The position numbers and the translations under genes were made by a program. Under the pieces are notes generated by a model that saw only the letters and a program-made list of their open reading frames with translations, did not search any database and was not told the DNA's origin. This document shows, in pieces, positions 44,635 to 52,829 of a stretch of DNA of 64,000 nt. This stretch comes from Candidatus Villigracilis propinquus (lineage in GTDB: Bacteria > Chloroflexota > Anaerolineae > Anaerolineales > Villigracilaceae), in assembly GCA_016714565.1 (NCBI GenBank), contig JADKDM010000009.1, forward strand, positions 62,001 to 126,000, read 5' to 3'. Position 1 is the stretch's first letter. Every line of letters begins with the position of its first letter.

Positions 44635-45728
44635 CCGGCAAATGATTTCACAGCGGCGATCACTTCATCCTGTTGAGACAGAGTCAGCTCAGGGTACAGT
44701 GGAAGCGCGAACGTCTCGCTTGAGGCTTTCTCCGCGTGAGGAAAATCGCCTTCCTTGTAGCCAAACTTTCGGCAAGGCGTCGCCAAATGCGGCGGCAGAG
44801 GATAATACACCTCCGAAGCGATGCCCATCTGCTTCAGAAAAGCCTGCAAGGCCTCACGTTTTTCCGAGCGGACAATATACAAATGATACACATGCTTCCC
44901 CCACTCGCGCTCGACCGGAATCACAACGCCTGAAGAACCAAGCTTTTCGTTATACCGATGAGCCAATTCACGGCGCTTCTCATTCCACGAATCAAGATAC
45001 GGGAATTTCGCCTGCAAAATCGCAGCTTGCAATGCATCAAGGCGGCTGTTGTAGCCGACTTCTTCCGAATAATATTTCTTCTTCCAGCCATGTGTGCGCA
45101 GCATACGCATCCGCTCCGCCAGCGCCGGGTCATTCGTCACCACCATGCCGGCATCACCAAACGCGCCTAAATTCTTTGTAGGAAAAAAACTCAAACAGGA
45201 AATATCACCAAACGAACCTGTTTTTTTGCCGAGATATTCCGCGCCGAGTCCCTGCGCGTTATCTTCGATCACCTTCAAATTATTTTCGCGCACAATCTCA
45301 AGGATCGGATTCATCTCCGCCGGATGGCCGTACAAATGCACGGGGATGATCGCCTTCGTCTTCGACGTGATAGCAGATTTAATTTTGCTCACATCGATCT
45401 GATAACTGTGCGGGTCAACATCCACGAACACGGGCTTCGCGCCAACCGACATCACCGTGCCCGCGGTTGCAAAAAACGTATATGCCGGAATGATCACCTC
45501 ATCGCCCGCGCCAATATTCAACGCGCGCAGCGCCAGCACCAAAGCATCCGTCCCCGAAGCAAGACCGATCGCGTGCTTCACGCCAAGATACGCCGCGATG
45601 CTTTCCTCAAACTTCACCACCTGCGGGCCAAGAATAAAATGCCCGGACTCTAATGTGGATAACACCGCCGAATCAATTTCTTCCTTAATGGAATGGTACT
45701 GCGCTGTTAGATCTACCAACGAAATCAT
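44631..45728 (-). CDS. DegT aminotransferase, WbpE/WlbC-like
   Basis: About 365 residues from ATG 45728. It has LASGTDALVLALRAL, EDNAQGLGAEY and the PLP lysine in SFFPTKNLGAFGDAG. VGYNSRLDALQAAILQAKF and VYYPLPPHLATPC complete the signature. With its WbpD- and WbpB-like neighbours it fits the aminotransferase of the UDP-2,3-diacetamido-glucuronate route, adding an amino group to UDP-3-keto-GlcNAcA. The start overlaps the acetyltransferase stop as TGATG. The same gene order as in the known Pseudomonas and Bordetella pathway supports this reading. Confidence 0.88.
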   Translation of the reverse strand: MISLVDLTAQYHSIKEEIDSAVLSTLESGHFILGPQVVKFEESIAAYLGVKHAIGLASGTDALVLALRALNIGAGDEVIIPAYTFFATAGTVMSVGAKPVFVDVDPHSYQIDVSKIKSAITSKTKAIIPVHLYGHPAEMNPILEIVRENNLKVIEDNAQGLGAEYLGKKTGSFGDISCLSFFPTKNLGAFGDAGMVVTNDPALAERMRMLRTHGWKKKYYSEEVGYNSRLDALQAAILQAKFPYLDSWNEKRRELAHRYNEKLGSSGVVIPVEREWGKHVYHLYIVRSEKREALQAFLKQMGIASEVYYPLPPHLATPCRKFGYKEGDFPHAEKASSETFALPLYPELTLSQQDEVIAAVKSFAG

Positions 45729-46306
45729 CACTCGCCTCTTTCCGGACCGACAACCTGATCCTGTTTTCTATAAGCATCGCCGCAACCTAAACAGACTGCC
45801 CGATCATTCTCGAACTTCAACTGCTCGCCGCACTGACACATCCACCCGCGCACCCGCGCCGGTGACCCGTAGACAAGCGCGTAATCCGGCACATCCTTCG
45901 TCACCACCGCGCCCGCGCCAACAAAGCAATATCTTCCTAATGTCGTGCCGCACACAATGGTCGCATTCGCCCCGATGGACGCACCCTTGCGTACCAGCGT
46001 GGTCTTATATTCATCTTTTCGGTTGACATGGCTGCGCGGATTAATCACATTCGTAAAGACCATCGAAGGCCCGAGAAACACATCGTCTTCAACGAGGACG
46101 CCGGTGTAAAGCGAAACATTATTCTGGATCTTCACATTATTTCCCAGAGTCACACCCGAAGAGACCAGCACATTCTGACCGATGTTGCAGCGCTCGCCGA
46201 TCTTCGCACCGGACATCACATGGCAAAAATGCCATATCTTCGTGCCCGCGCCGATCTCCGCGCCATCATCCACATAACTGGATTCGTGAACAAAATATTC
46301 CGTCAC
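45728..46306 (-). CDS. Left-handed beta-helix N-acetyltransferase with zinc ribbon, WbpD/WlbB-like
   Basis: 192 residues. It begins YFVHESSYVDDGAEIGAGTK and continues IWHFCHVMSGAKIGERCNIG, typical of the helix fold, with KGASIGANATIVCGTTLG near the active site. The C-terminal WMCQCGEQ and CLGCG pairs form a zinc ribbon. This matches UDP-2-acetamido-3-amino-glucuronate N-acetyltransferase. It lies between the WbpE- and WbpB-like genes, the standard partners. Its product would be UDP-2,3-diacetamido-2,3-dideoxyglucuronate. Confidence 0.88.
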   Translation of the reverse strand: MTEYFVHESSYVDDGAEIGAGTKIWHFCHVMSGAKIGERCNIGQNVLVSSGVTLGNNVKIQNNVSLYTGVLVEDDVFLGPSMVFTNVINPRSHVNRKDEYKTTLVRKGASIGANATIVCGTTLGRYCFVGAGAVVTKDVPDYALVYGSPARVRGWMCQCGEQLKFENDRAVCLGCGDAYRKQDQVVGPERGE

Positions 46307-46313
46307 AGCGCCT

Positions 46314-47255
46314 CTACTTTTTCAGGAAAGGATGAGCAAGTTCATCCTTCGGTGAAATTTCAGCGGTGCGGATGGCATACGTCAAATCAATAGAAGGATG
46401 CGCATCCGCGAGGCCGAAACCACGCCCCGCCAGTGTCTCTTCATAAACGCGAGTGTGCAGATCGGTGAAGCCTTCCGAAAATTCGATCTCTTTCCCGTCC
46501 ACAGTAATGGAACGGTAAGTGGTCTTTCCGGCGGATTTCGCAGAATCCGGCAGGTCATTTTTATCCACAGACAGGAACCAGCGCACCCGCGCCTGTTCCA
46601 ATTCAATAAAGCCGGACATGCGCTGGTCATCCGAATGATAGACCTTGATGCCGTTCACGGAGCCGAACAGCCACATGAGCAGGTCAAAGAAATGCACGCC
46701 GATATTCGTGGCCACGCCGCCGGATTTATCCGCATTTCCCTTCCATGAGATCTGATACCACGGGCCGCGGCTGGTGATATAGGTCAACTCCACATCGTGG
46801 ACGCTGTTATCCTTCTGAAGAGACTCGCGCAGTTGAATCAACGTGGGATGCACACGCAATTGCAAAATAGTGTAGATACGGTGTTTTGTTTCCTCTTCGA
46901 TCTCGTGCAGGGCATCCATATTCCAGGGGTTGATGACGAGGGGCTTTTCGCAGATCACATCGGCTCCAGCGCGCAGGGCAAGGCGGCAGTGTGAATCATG
47001 CAAATAGTTTGGCGAGCAAACCGAAACAAGGTGGATGCGTCCGTCTTCCGGCCCGCGGCGCAGCTTTTCCAGGTGACGGTCAAAACGTTCGATCTCGGTA
47101 AAGAATTTCACATCGAACGAGTATTGATCCAATATGCCGACGGAATCCTTGGGGTCAACAGCGGCAAGCAATTGGTTGCCTGTATCTCGAATGGCGCGCA
47201 AATGGCGGGGCGCAATATAGCCGCCGACGCCGATCACAGCAAAATTTTTAGACAT
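46314..47255 (-). CDS. UDP-GlcNAcA 3-dehydrogenase, WbpB/WlbA-like Gfo/Idh/MocA oxidoreductase
   Basis: 313 residues. MSKNFAVIGVGGYIAPRHLR is the Rossmann NAD site, VCEKPLVINPWN-type residues (ICEKPLVINP) give the family EKP lysine, and SGGVATNIGVHFFDLLMWLFG with FLSVDKNDLP follows. The strand order and WQIS-type motif (WYQISWKGNADKSGG) match WlbA. It oxidises C3 of UDP-GlcNAcA. The pathway needs a WbpA-type 6-dehydrogenase first, and the end of one is at 63475-64000. It is in the same transcript as the winged-helix regulator upstream. Confidence 0.88.
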   Translation of the reverse strand: MSKNFAVIGVGGYIAPRHLRAIRDTGNQLLAAVDPKDSVGILDQYSFDVKFFTEIERFDRHLEKLRRGPEDGRIHLVSVCSPNYLHDSHCRLALRAGADVICEKPLVINPWNMDALHEIEEETKHRIYTILQLRVHPTLIQLRESLQKDNSVHDVELTYITSRGPWYQISWKGNADKSGGVATNIGVHFFDLLMWLFGSVNGIKVYHSDDQRMSGFIELEQARVRWFLSVDKNDLPDSAKSAGKTTYRSITVDGKEIEFSEGFTDLHTRVYEETLAGRGFGLADAHPSIDLTYAIRTAEISPKDELAHPFLKK

Positions 47256-47281
47256 GGGTTCCCTTTCAACCTTCGAAAGAA

Positions 47282-47746
47282 TTATTTTCTGAGCTTGATG
47301 TGATACCCCTGCCCTGTGGATTCAAGAATACACTCATCGGGGAGATCGCTGATCTGAATTCCGGCTTCGATGCAGGTGAGGCGAAGGATGTCCATCGTTT
47401 CATCGTCGCCGTTGAGGTAGACGCTTTTAATTCCCTGTTGAATCAATTCCAACACAAGCACTTTTGCCTTGTCGCGGTAACTGCCGTATACCTTCAGGGA
47501 GTCGCGCGCGTAGGACAGGGCGCGCTGGGTGAAGACCTTCATGCCCTCGGAGGTGAGGTCGTATTTCAAACGGGTGCGGTCGAGGTGGGATACTTTTACC
47601 CAGCCGCGATGGATAAGGCGTTTGATATACCAGTTGACGCTGCCCACGGCAATGCCGAGGCGGTCTGAGAGATTTGCCTGGGTCACCATTGAGTCCCGGG
47701 CAATTTCGTTGAGTAATGCGTATTCGTGCTGTTTGATTTCTGTCAT
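47282..47746 (-). CDS. Winged-helix transcriptional regulator of the polysaccharide genes
   Basis: 154 residues from ATG 47746. The helix-turn-helix is ANLSDRLGIAVGSVNWYIKR near residue 22-41, with the wing KVSHLDRTRLKYDLTSEGMK behind it, as in MarR/Lrp-like small regulators. A C-terminal part of about 65 residues (VLVLELIQQGIKSVYLNG to the end) has a strand-helix pattern of a small, perhaps degenerate, ligand domain. No ribosome site precedes it; the predicted leader is only about 16 bases. Its promoter carries the same operator as the Wzm/Wzt promoter, so it probably represses itself and the exporter. It leads the WbpB/D/E operon. Confidence 0.8.
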   Translation of the reverse strand: MTEIKQHEYALLNEIARDSMVTQANLSDRLGIAVGSVNWYIKRLIHRGWVKVSHLDRTRLKYDLTSEGMKVFTQRALSYARDSLKVYGSYRDKAKVLVLELIQQGIKSVYLNGDDETMDILRLTCIEAGIQISDLPDECILESTGQGYHIKLRK

Positions 47747-47751
47747 GGTCT

Positions 47752-47797
47752 GAGCATTCAGTTTTTGAATTCTCGCATGAAACCATTCCCCTGTCAA
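47752..47797 (-). promoter_or_regulatory. Promoter with overlapping inverted-repeat operator before the regulator gene
   Basis: On the minus strand: TTGACA (47792-47797), 17 bases, GAGAAT (47769-47774). The inverted repeat GAGAATTCA / TGAATGCTC (47752-47760 and 47766-47774, five bases between) overlaps the -10 box and start site. Layout and sequence match the module at 44589-44634 with one mismatch in an arm. Confidence 0.8.
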
Positions 47798-47845
47798 GTT
47801 GAGATTCCTGGTTGCGTGCTATGGTTGCAGAGCAGGAATATTCTT

Positions 47846-48979
47846 TTATTTTTTATCCACCACACTTTGGAAAATGGATTGATATTGATCCGCCACTTTT
47901 TGTATATCGAAGTTGCGGGATTTTTCGATGCTTGCGTTTCGGAACTGCAAAAGGAGTTCGGGATTGGAGATAAGCCCGCGCAGGTTTTGGGAAAATGCCG
48001 CCGCATCCTGCACTTCGATCAGGTAGCCGTTCTTTTCATGATCCACCAAATCGAGGAAGCCGCCGATGCGGCTGGATACAATGGCGAGTCCTTTGGCAAG
48101 CGCCTGCACGCCGACCACGGGCAGCCCTTCGGAAAAGGAGGGCATGAAGAGAATATCGCTTTTTGAAAATTGATCCAGCACATCCTTCGGCGTGACCCAG
48201 CCGGGCAGGTGAAAGCGGTCTGTCATTTCGTGTTTCGCGATCTCGCTTTTTACATCTTCAAACATGGGGCCGTCCCCCAGCATGGAGCAGGTCCAATTCA
48301 GGTCTTTGAGATGGGAAAGTATTTTGATGATGGCAAGTGGGTTTTTCTGGTACACAAAGCGCCCGGCAAAAACAAGATGAGGCGGGGTATTCACCTTCAA
48401 GTCAGTTGGGACAAGATGTTGCACATCCGCGCCGTTGGGGATCACTTGAACGTTAACAGCATAATGCTTCAAGGCCAGTTGGCGGGTGAACTCGCTGACG
48501 GCAACCACTTTTTTTGCGCGCCGCCAGATCGGTTTTGTGAACGGCTCCAGCCAGCGGAACCATTTGCCGGTTTTCTCGGGCACGCCACCGGGGACATCGC
48601 CCAAATGTGCGGTCAGCACATAGGGGATGCCGGTTAATACAGATAACATCCACGCAAGGGCGCCGGACGGAACGGCGAAGTGGGTGTGAATGATATCGGG
48701 GCGGTGAATGTTCATTAAACGGAGTCCGGCCCAAAGTCCCGAAAGAACGTATGCCATCATGGTAAAAAAAGTCGCGCGGAAGGCTTCCTTCCGCAGGGAT
48801 GGAATGCGCGTAACGTGAATCCCATCTTCATCGACCTGTAGTGGAAGTCCGCGCATGTGGGCGGTCAGCACAGTGACGTCGTTGCCGCGCGCAACAAGCT
48901 CTTTGCAAATATCGTAGGCGGCTCTGCCACCGCCGCCACCAACGGGTGGAAATTCATAAATGACCGTGAGAATTCGCAT
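47846..48979 (-). CDS. GT4-type glycosyltransferase
   Basis: 377 residues starting MRILTVIYEFPPVGGGGGRA, a GT-B N-terminus. VVAVSEFTRQLALKHYAVNV, PHLVFAGRFVYQKNPLAIIK and FMPSFSEGLPVVGVQALAKG with the family glutamate or its substitute are the C-terminal donor features. It ends just beyond the regulator promoter, so it is in a separate unit. It follows the next gene upstream by five bases. Confidence 0.87.
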   Translation of the reverse strand: MRILTVIYEFPPVGGGGGRAAYDICKELVARGNDVTVLTAHMRGLPLQVDEDGIHVTRIPSLRKEAFRATFFTMMAYVLSGLWAGLRLMNIHRPDIIHTHFAVPSGALAWMLSVLTGIPYVLTAHLGDVPGGVPEKTGKWFRWLEPFTKPIWRRAKKVVAVSEFTRQLALKHYAVNVQVIPNGADVQHLVPTDLKVNTPPHLVFAGRFVYQKNPLAIIKILSHLKDLNWTCSMLGDGPMFEDVKSEIAKHEMTDRFHLPGWVTPKDVLDQFSKSDILFMPSFSEGLPVVGVQALAKGLAIVSSRIGGFLDLVDHEKNGYLIEVQDAAAFSQNLRGLISNPELLLQFRNASIEKSRNFDIQKVADQYQSIFQSVVDKK

Positions 48980-48984
48980 GGAAT

Positions 48985-50964
48985 TTATTGGCCGGTAAAC
49001 GGATCTTTGCAGACCGGGTGTCCCTTGCGCGGGATGAAGATCTGCACATTATTTGAGCTAAGATTTTCAAGCGGCTTGTACGCGCATAAAATCGGCGCGC
49101 CAATATAACGCACCCAGGCGGCGCTCTCCTCGGTGAATGCGCCCCTTTTTTGCGGGGAATATTTTTGCTCCTCGGCAATGATGAGGGCAAAGCGGCGCTT
49201 ATCCAGATCGGAATAAAACTGCTGCAGATATTCGCGGTTGCCGGACATGGCCATTTCCATCAGTTCGATCTGCTCGTACTCGGGGATGAGCGGAATATTT
49301 TTTAATTCATTGAAGGTGAGCAATTGACGCTCGGTAATGAACAGGACTTCGCCGCCGTTGTTGACCGCTTCCGAGACGACCTGCTGGAGTCTTTGGATGT
49401 CCTTCTCCGCATTGACATGGTTGTACGAGTTGAAGAATCCAATCTGTGGAAGTGCGAATCCAAGCGGGACAAGTAAAGCTGCCACTCCCCATTGGAAATT
49501 TCCCCAAATGGGAGCTGGTTCACCATCCCCCGCAACGCGCCCTGAAAAAAACGAAGTTGCAATCAATGCAAGGATCACGAGGAAGGCATCCATGTTGTGA
49601 AGGTCGCCGCCGCCGCCGATCTTTGTGCTGACCACCAACCCACCAAGAAAAAGCACAAGAACCATGCCAAGCAGCGCCAGCCAGCGCAGCGGGTGCAGGC
49701 TGGCAAGTTTTCCATGTACCATTTGATACAGCGCAATTCCCAACGGAGCCGCGACGATCAATATCGCAGGAAAAATCCCCAATGGTAGCGTGTTATTTGG
49801 AAGCAGGCGGTTCCACAACAGGTCCGAAGTGAAGCTGGAGCCAAAGGCACGGATATCCGCGTTACCGGAAATATTGATGTAAAAAATTTGAGCCGCAAGC
49901 GCAGCACCAAGGCCGGTCACCCCAAAAATAAACGGTTGTATCCAATACCGCCAGCCTTTTCCAGAAAGAGGCATCTCCATCACATAGATGGCGATGCCCA
50001 GCATGGCCGGGACGGGGAACCAATTCACACGGCTGATGCCCGCCCAGACAGAAGCCAGAAATACGAACAACAAGGAACGCCACGGATGTTTGACGGAGAC
50101 GCCAGCCAACACAAGGATGACACACACCTGAAGATGGTAATACACCGCGCCCTGCAAAAAATACAAAAACGCCCAGGTTACCGCGAGGATGTGCATCCAG
50201 CCGCTCAAACGCATCCGGCGGACCAACATCACCGCGGAGGCGGAGGTCAGCGCCAGCCAAAGCAGGGATTGCCACATGCGGTGGAACCAGAGCGGCAGCC
50301 CGTCAACAAGGAACGGCAGGGACATCAACAAATAACGCGAAGGATGAAGGAACGGATAGGGAATCTGAACATCGTACAGGGATCTTGCATAAAAGAGAGA
50401 CGCATAATAATGGCGGCTGGCTTCGGAGTATCCAATGGAAAAGGGATAATCTGAAATGGCGGCGACGCGCCCATAGACCTGATACACCAATCCCTGCAAG
50501 AGGACCGCCGCGGCAAAGAGCGAATACCATTTATAGCCGCTCAGAAATTTTAGGCCGAAGGTCTGCGCGAGGCTGGCCCACAGAAAGACCCACAGAATGG
50601 GAGTCAACTGCGGGAGAAATTCGCCAAAAAAGAATAAGCGTATGACCCAGATTAGCGAAAAGCCGAACACTACCAATGCCAGCCCGAAACACTTTCGAGG
50701 AGTATTGGAAGGATCAAACTCCAAGGCATCCATCCAGCGGGAGGTGCGCTCCAAAAGGGATGAAAGGAGAAAAGCTATAGCAGCGGCGATGTTAAGCGCA
50801 AAGATACCCAAAAGGAAAATCCATTTGGAACGCAGGAGGATGATCCCCAGTTCATTGACTTGTTGTATGGTTTGGAAGATCGCCAACGCGCTTAATAGAA
50901 CGCTGGCCCAAAGGAATGTTTGCAGGAATTTTTTTGTAGCTACGGGTTCCATGTTCCAATCCAT
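48985..50964 (-). CDS. Large multi-membrane-span protein, GT-C-like; paralogue of 2717-4789
   Basis: About 659 residues with some 12-14 membrane segments and a soluble C-terminal domain. It shares YPFSIGYSEASR, VVSTKIGGGGDLHNMDAF, GGEVLFITERQLLTF and a C-terminal QQFYSDLDKRRFALIIAEE with its paralogue. I start it at ATG 50964, four bases after the upstream stop; ATG 50994 and 50952 are alternatives. Function is unknown to me. A GT-C-like transferase or polymerase is the best guess, and the conserved STKIGGGGDLHNMD block may be its active-site region. Confidence 0.7.
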   Translation of the reverse strand: MDWNMEPVATKKFLQTFLWASVLLSALAIFQTIQQVNELGIILLRSKWIFLLGIFALNIAAAIAFLLSSLLERTSRWMDALEFDPSNTPRKCFGLALVVFGFSLIWVIRLFFFGEFLPQLTPILWVFLWASLAQTFGLKFLSGYKWYSLFAAAVLLQGLVYQVYGRVAAISDYPFSIGYSEASRHYYASLFYARSLYDVQIPYPFLHPSRYLLMSLPFLVDGLPLWFHRMWQSLLWLALTSASAVMLVRRMRLSGWMHILAVTWAFLYFLQGAVYYHLQVCVILVLAGVSVKHPWRSLLFVFLASVWAGISRVNWFPVPAMLGIAIYVMEMPLSGKGWRYWIQPFIFGVTGLGAALAAQIFYINISGNADIRAFGSSFTSDLLWNRLLPNNTLPLGIFPAILIVAAPLGIALYQMVHGKLASLHPLRWLALLGMVLVLFLGGLVVSTKIGGGGDLHNMDAFLVILALIATSFFSGRVAGDGEPAPIWGNFQWGVAALLVPLGFALPQIGFFNSYNHVNAEKDIQRLQQVVSEAVNNGGEVLFITERQLLTFNELKNIPLIPEYEQIELMEMAMSGNREYLQQFYSDLDKRRFALIIAEEQKYSPQKRGAFTEESAAWVRYIGAPILCAYKPLENLSSNNVQIFIPRKGHPVCKDPFTGQ

Positions 50965-50968
50965 GCAA

Positions 50969-51874
50969 TTAATCAGGCCTGGATTTATTCTCATTCATCG
51001 CGGCAAGAATGGAGGGCAAAAAGAACGCTCCCGGCAGACTTGTAATAATGAATAAGGCGCGGGTGAGCAGGGCAACGGTTGCGCTTTCAGAGGAACTTAA
51101 TCCGCCTAGTTGAGTAAGCAGGAAGGTCATGGAAAGTTCCTGAACACCCAGCCCGTTAATGGAAATGGGCACAAGGGTCACAAAGTATGTCAGGGTATAT
51201 AACCCTGCAACCAGCCAGTAGGAAACATGATGGTCAATGCCCAGCAGTAACAGATAAACCGCCAGATAGATAAATACCATGTTGCCAAAGGTGGCGAGCA
51301 GGGAACCGCCCAATGCGAAAGGCTTTTTCAGCCAGATGGAAAACGACTCGAATGTGCGTTTGGCAAAGTCCACACCTTTTTGAATAAGCGCGGAAAACGC
51401 GACAGACTGAGTCACTCCATTGCCGAGGGAAAATACGGGAACCAAGCCCAAAGGGAGGGCAATGCTCATTCCGGCCAGACCAATCAAACGGTCCGCAACG
51501 AGCGAGGCTACGCATACGGCACGGTCATATCCCAATTGCATCGCACCTGCAAGCCGAACCACATCCCCGCCAATGGTGGTCGGTAAAAAGTTGGATGAGA
51601 AATTTCCGGTAAAAGTGAGCATGACTGAGCGAAGAAAGGGAATCTCCACGCCTGCCGACTGGAGCAAAATGTGCCAGCGTGCGGCAGCGAACATGCGGGA
51701 GATGATCAATGCAACAACCGCCGCCCAAAAATATCCGAAAGACACCCGCCTCAGTGCAGAGAAAAGCTGTCCATCCCCCTCTTCTTGAATCAAAACGAGC
51801 AGAAGCGCCAGCGCCAGAATGCTGCCCAATGCGCGGACAACGGTCTGGCGATTTTTACGCAACCAATTAATCAT
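50969..51874 (-). CDS. Lysylphosphatidylglycerol synthase TM region / AglD-type membrane protein
   Basis: About 301 residues with roughly eight membrane segments. LPTTIGGDVVRLAG near residue 90 and DRLIGLAGMSIAL with INGLGVQELSMTF are the conserved blocks of the flippase-like UPF0104/LPG_synthase_TM family (PF03706). Members move lipid-linked sugars or lipids across the membrane. The start ATG overlaps the upstream GT2 stop by eight bases. With the DPM1-type GT2 upstream it could flip a polyprenyl-phosphate sugar for the GT-C enzymes. Confidence 0.85.
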   Translation of the reverse strand: MINWLRKNRQTVVRALGSILALALLLVLIQEEGDGQLFSALRRVSFGYFWAAVVALIISRMFAAARWHILLQSAGVEIPFLRSVMLTFTGNFSSNFLPTTIGGDVVRLAGAMQLGYDRAVCVASLVADRLIGLAGMSIALPLGLVPVFSLGNGVTQSVAFSALIQKGVDFAKRTFESFSIWLKKPFALGGSLLATFGNMVFIYLAVYLLLLGIDHHVSYWLVAGLYTLTYFVTLVPISINGLGVQELSMTFLLTQLGGLSSSESATVALLTRALFIITSLPGAFFLPSILAAMNENKSRPD

Positions 51875-52829
51875 CAGTATCCTGATCAAGATTAATCCTA
51901 GTTCGGACGGTATAGGTGGGTTTACGCTGAGATTCGTGATAGGTACGAACCAGCAATTCTGCGATGAGTCCCAACAAAATGGATTGAAAGCCCAAAATAA
52001 AAAACATGGCGCTCATCTGCAAAAGCGGGGAATTCGCAATCCCCACCAAAAAAAAGATGCGTCGCACAAAAAGAACGAACATGATCAACGCGCTGACCAC
52101 CATCAGAAAACTGCCCGCGCCGCCAAACAGGTAGATCGGTTTGGATGAATACGCAACGAGGAATTTTACCGTAAACAGGTCGAGGACGACTTTCACGGTT
52201 CTTTCCAGCCCGTACTTGGTCTTTCCAAATTTGCGGGGGTGGTGGCGGACGGGGACTTCGGTAATATTCGCGCCTACTGAATTGGCATAGACCGGAATAA
52301 AGCGGTGCATTTCGCCATACAGGCGAAAGCCTTCCAGCACATCACGGCGATAAACCTTCAACGTGCAGCCGTAGTCGTGCAAGTGGACACCTGTCACACG
52401 GGAGATCAACCCATTCGCAAGCATGGACGGGAAGTTACGGGTTACCGCATTATCCTTGCGATCTTTGCGCCAGCCGCTGACAAGATCGTAGCCTTCATCA
52501 AGTTTGGCAAGCATCATGGGAATGTCAGCGGGGTCGTTCTGCATATCCGCATCCAGCAGGATGATGATCTCACCCTGCGAATAATCCAGCCCGGCGGCAA
52601 TGGCGGCGGTCTGTCCAAAATTACGGCGGAAGGAAACGACGCGGATATGTTCGGGGTCTTTTTCAGCATACTCTTTCAGCACGGCAAGGCTTTTATCACG
52701 GCTGCCGTCATCCACAAGAATGACCTCCCACGATTTTTGCATGGGATTCATAACCTTGTAGAGCGCATCGAACAGGAGCGGGAGATTTTCCCGCTCGTTA
52801 TACACTGGTATGACAATTGAGAGGTTCAT
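51867..52829 (-). CDS. Polyprenyl-phosphate glycosyltransferase (GtrB/ArnC-like GT2)
   Basis: 320 residues. MNLSIVIPVYNERENLPLLF, ILVDDGSRDKSL, ILLDADMQNDPADIPMML and VRHHPRKFGKTKYGLERTVKV are diagnostic of this GT2 group. Two C-terminal membrane spans follow (from about residue 230). It charges a polyprenyl phosphate with a sugar at the inner face. It overlaps the GT-C gene by ATGA and precedes the flippase-like gene, so donor synthesis, flipping and transfer are encoded next to one another. Confidence 0.9.
   Translation of the reverse strand: MNLSIVIPVYNERENLPLLFDALYKVMNPMQKSWEVILVDDGSRDKSLAVLKEYAEKDPEHIRVVSFRRNFGQTAAIAAGLDYSQGEIIILLDADMQNDPADIPMMLAKLDEGYDLVSGWRKDRKDNAVTRNFPSMLANGLISRVTGVHLHDYGCTLKVYRRDVLEGFRLYGEMHRFIPVYANSVGANITEVPVRHHPRKFGKTKYGLERTVKVVLDLFTVKFLVAYSSKPIYLFGGAGSFLMVVSALIMFVLFVRRIFFLVGIANSPLLQMSAMFFILGFQSILLGLIAELLVRTYHESQRKPTYTVRTRINLDQDTDD

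Noticed and set aside
48960..48985. GAGAATTCGCATG at the start of the 47846-48979 gene looks like half of the operator
   Set aside because: It is inside the coding start (MRILTV), has no second arm at the five-base spacing and no -35 box, so it is chance.
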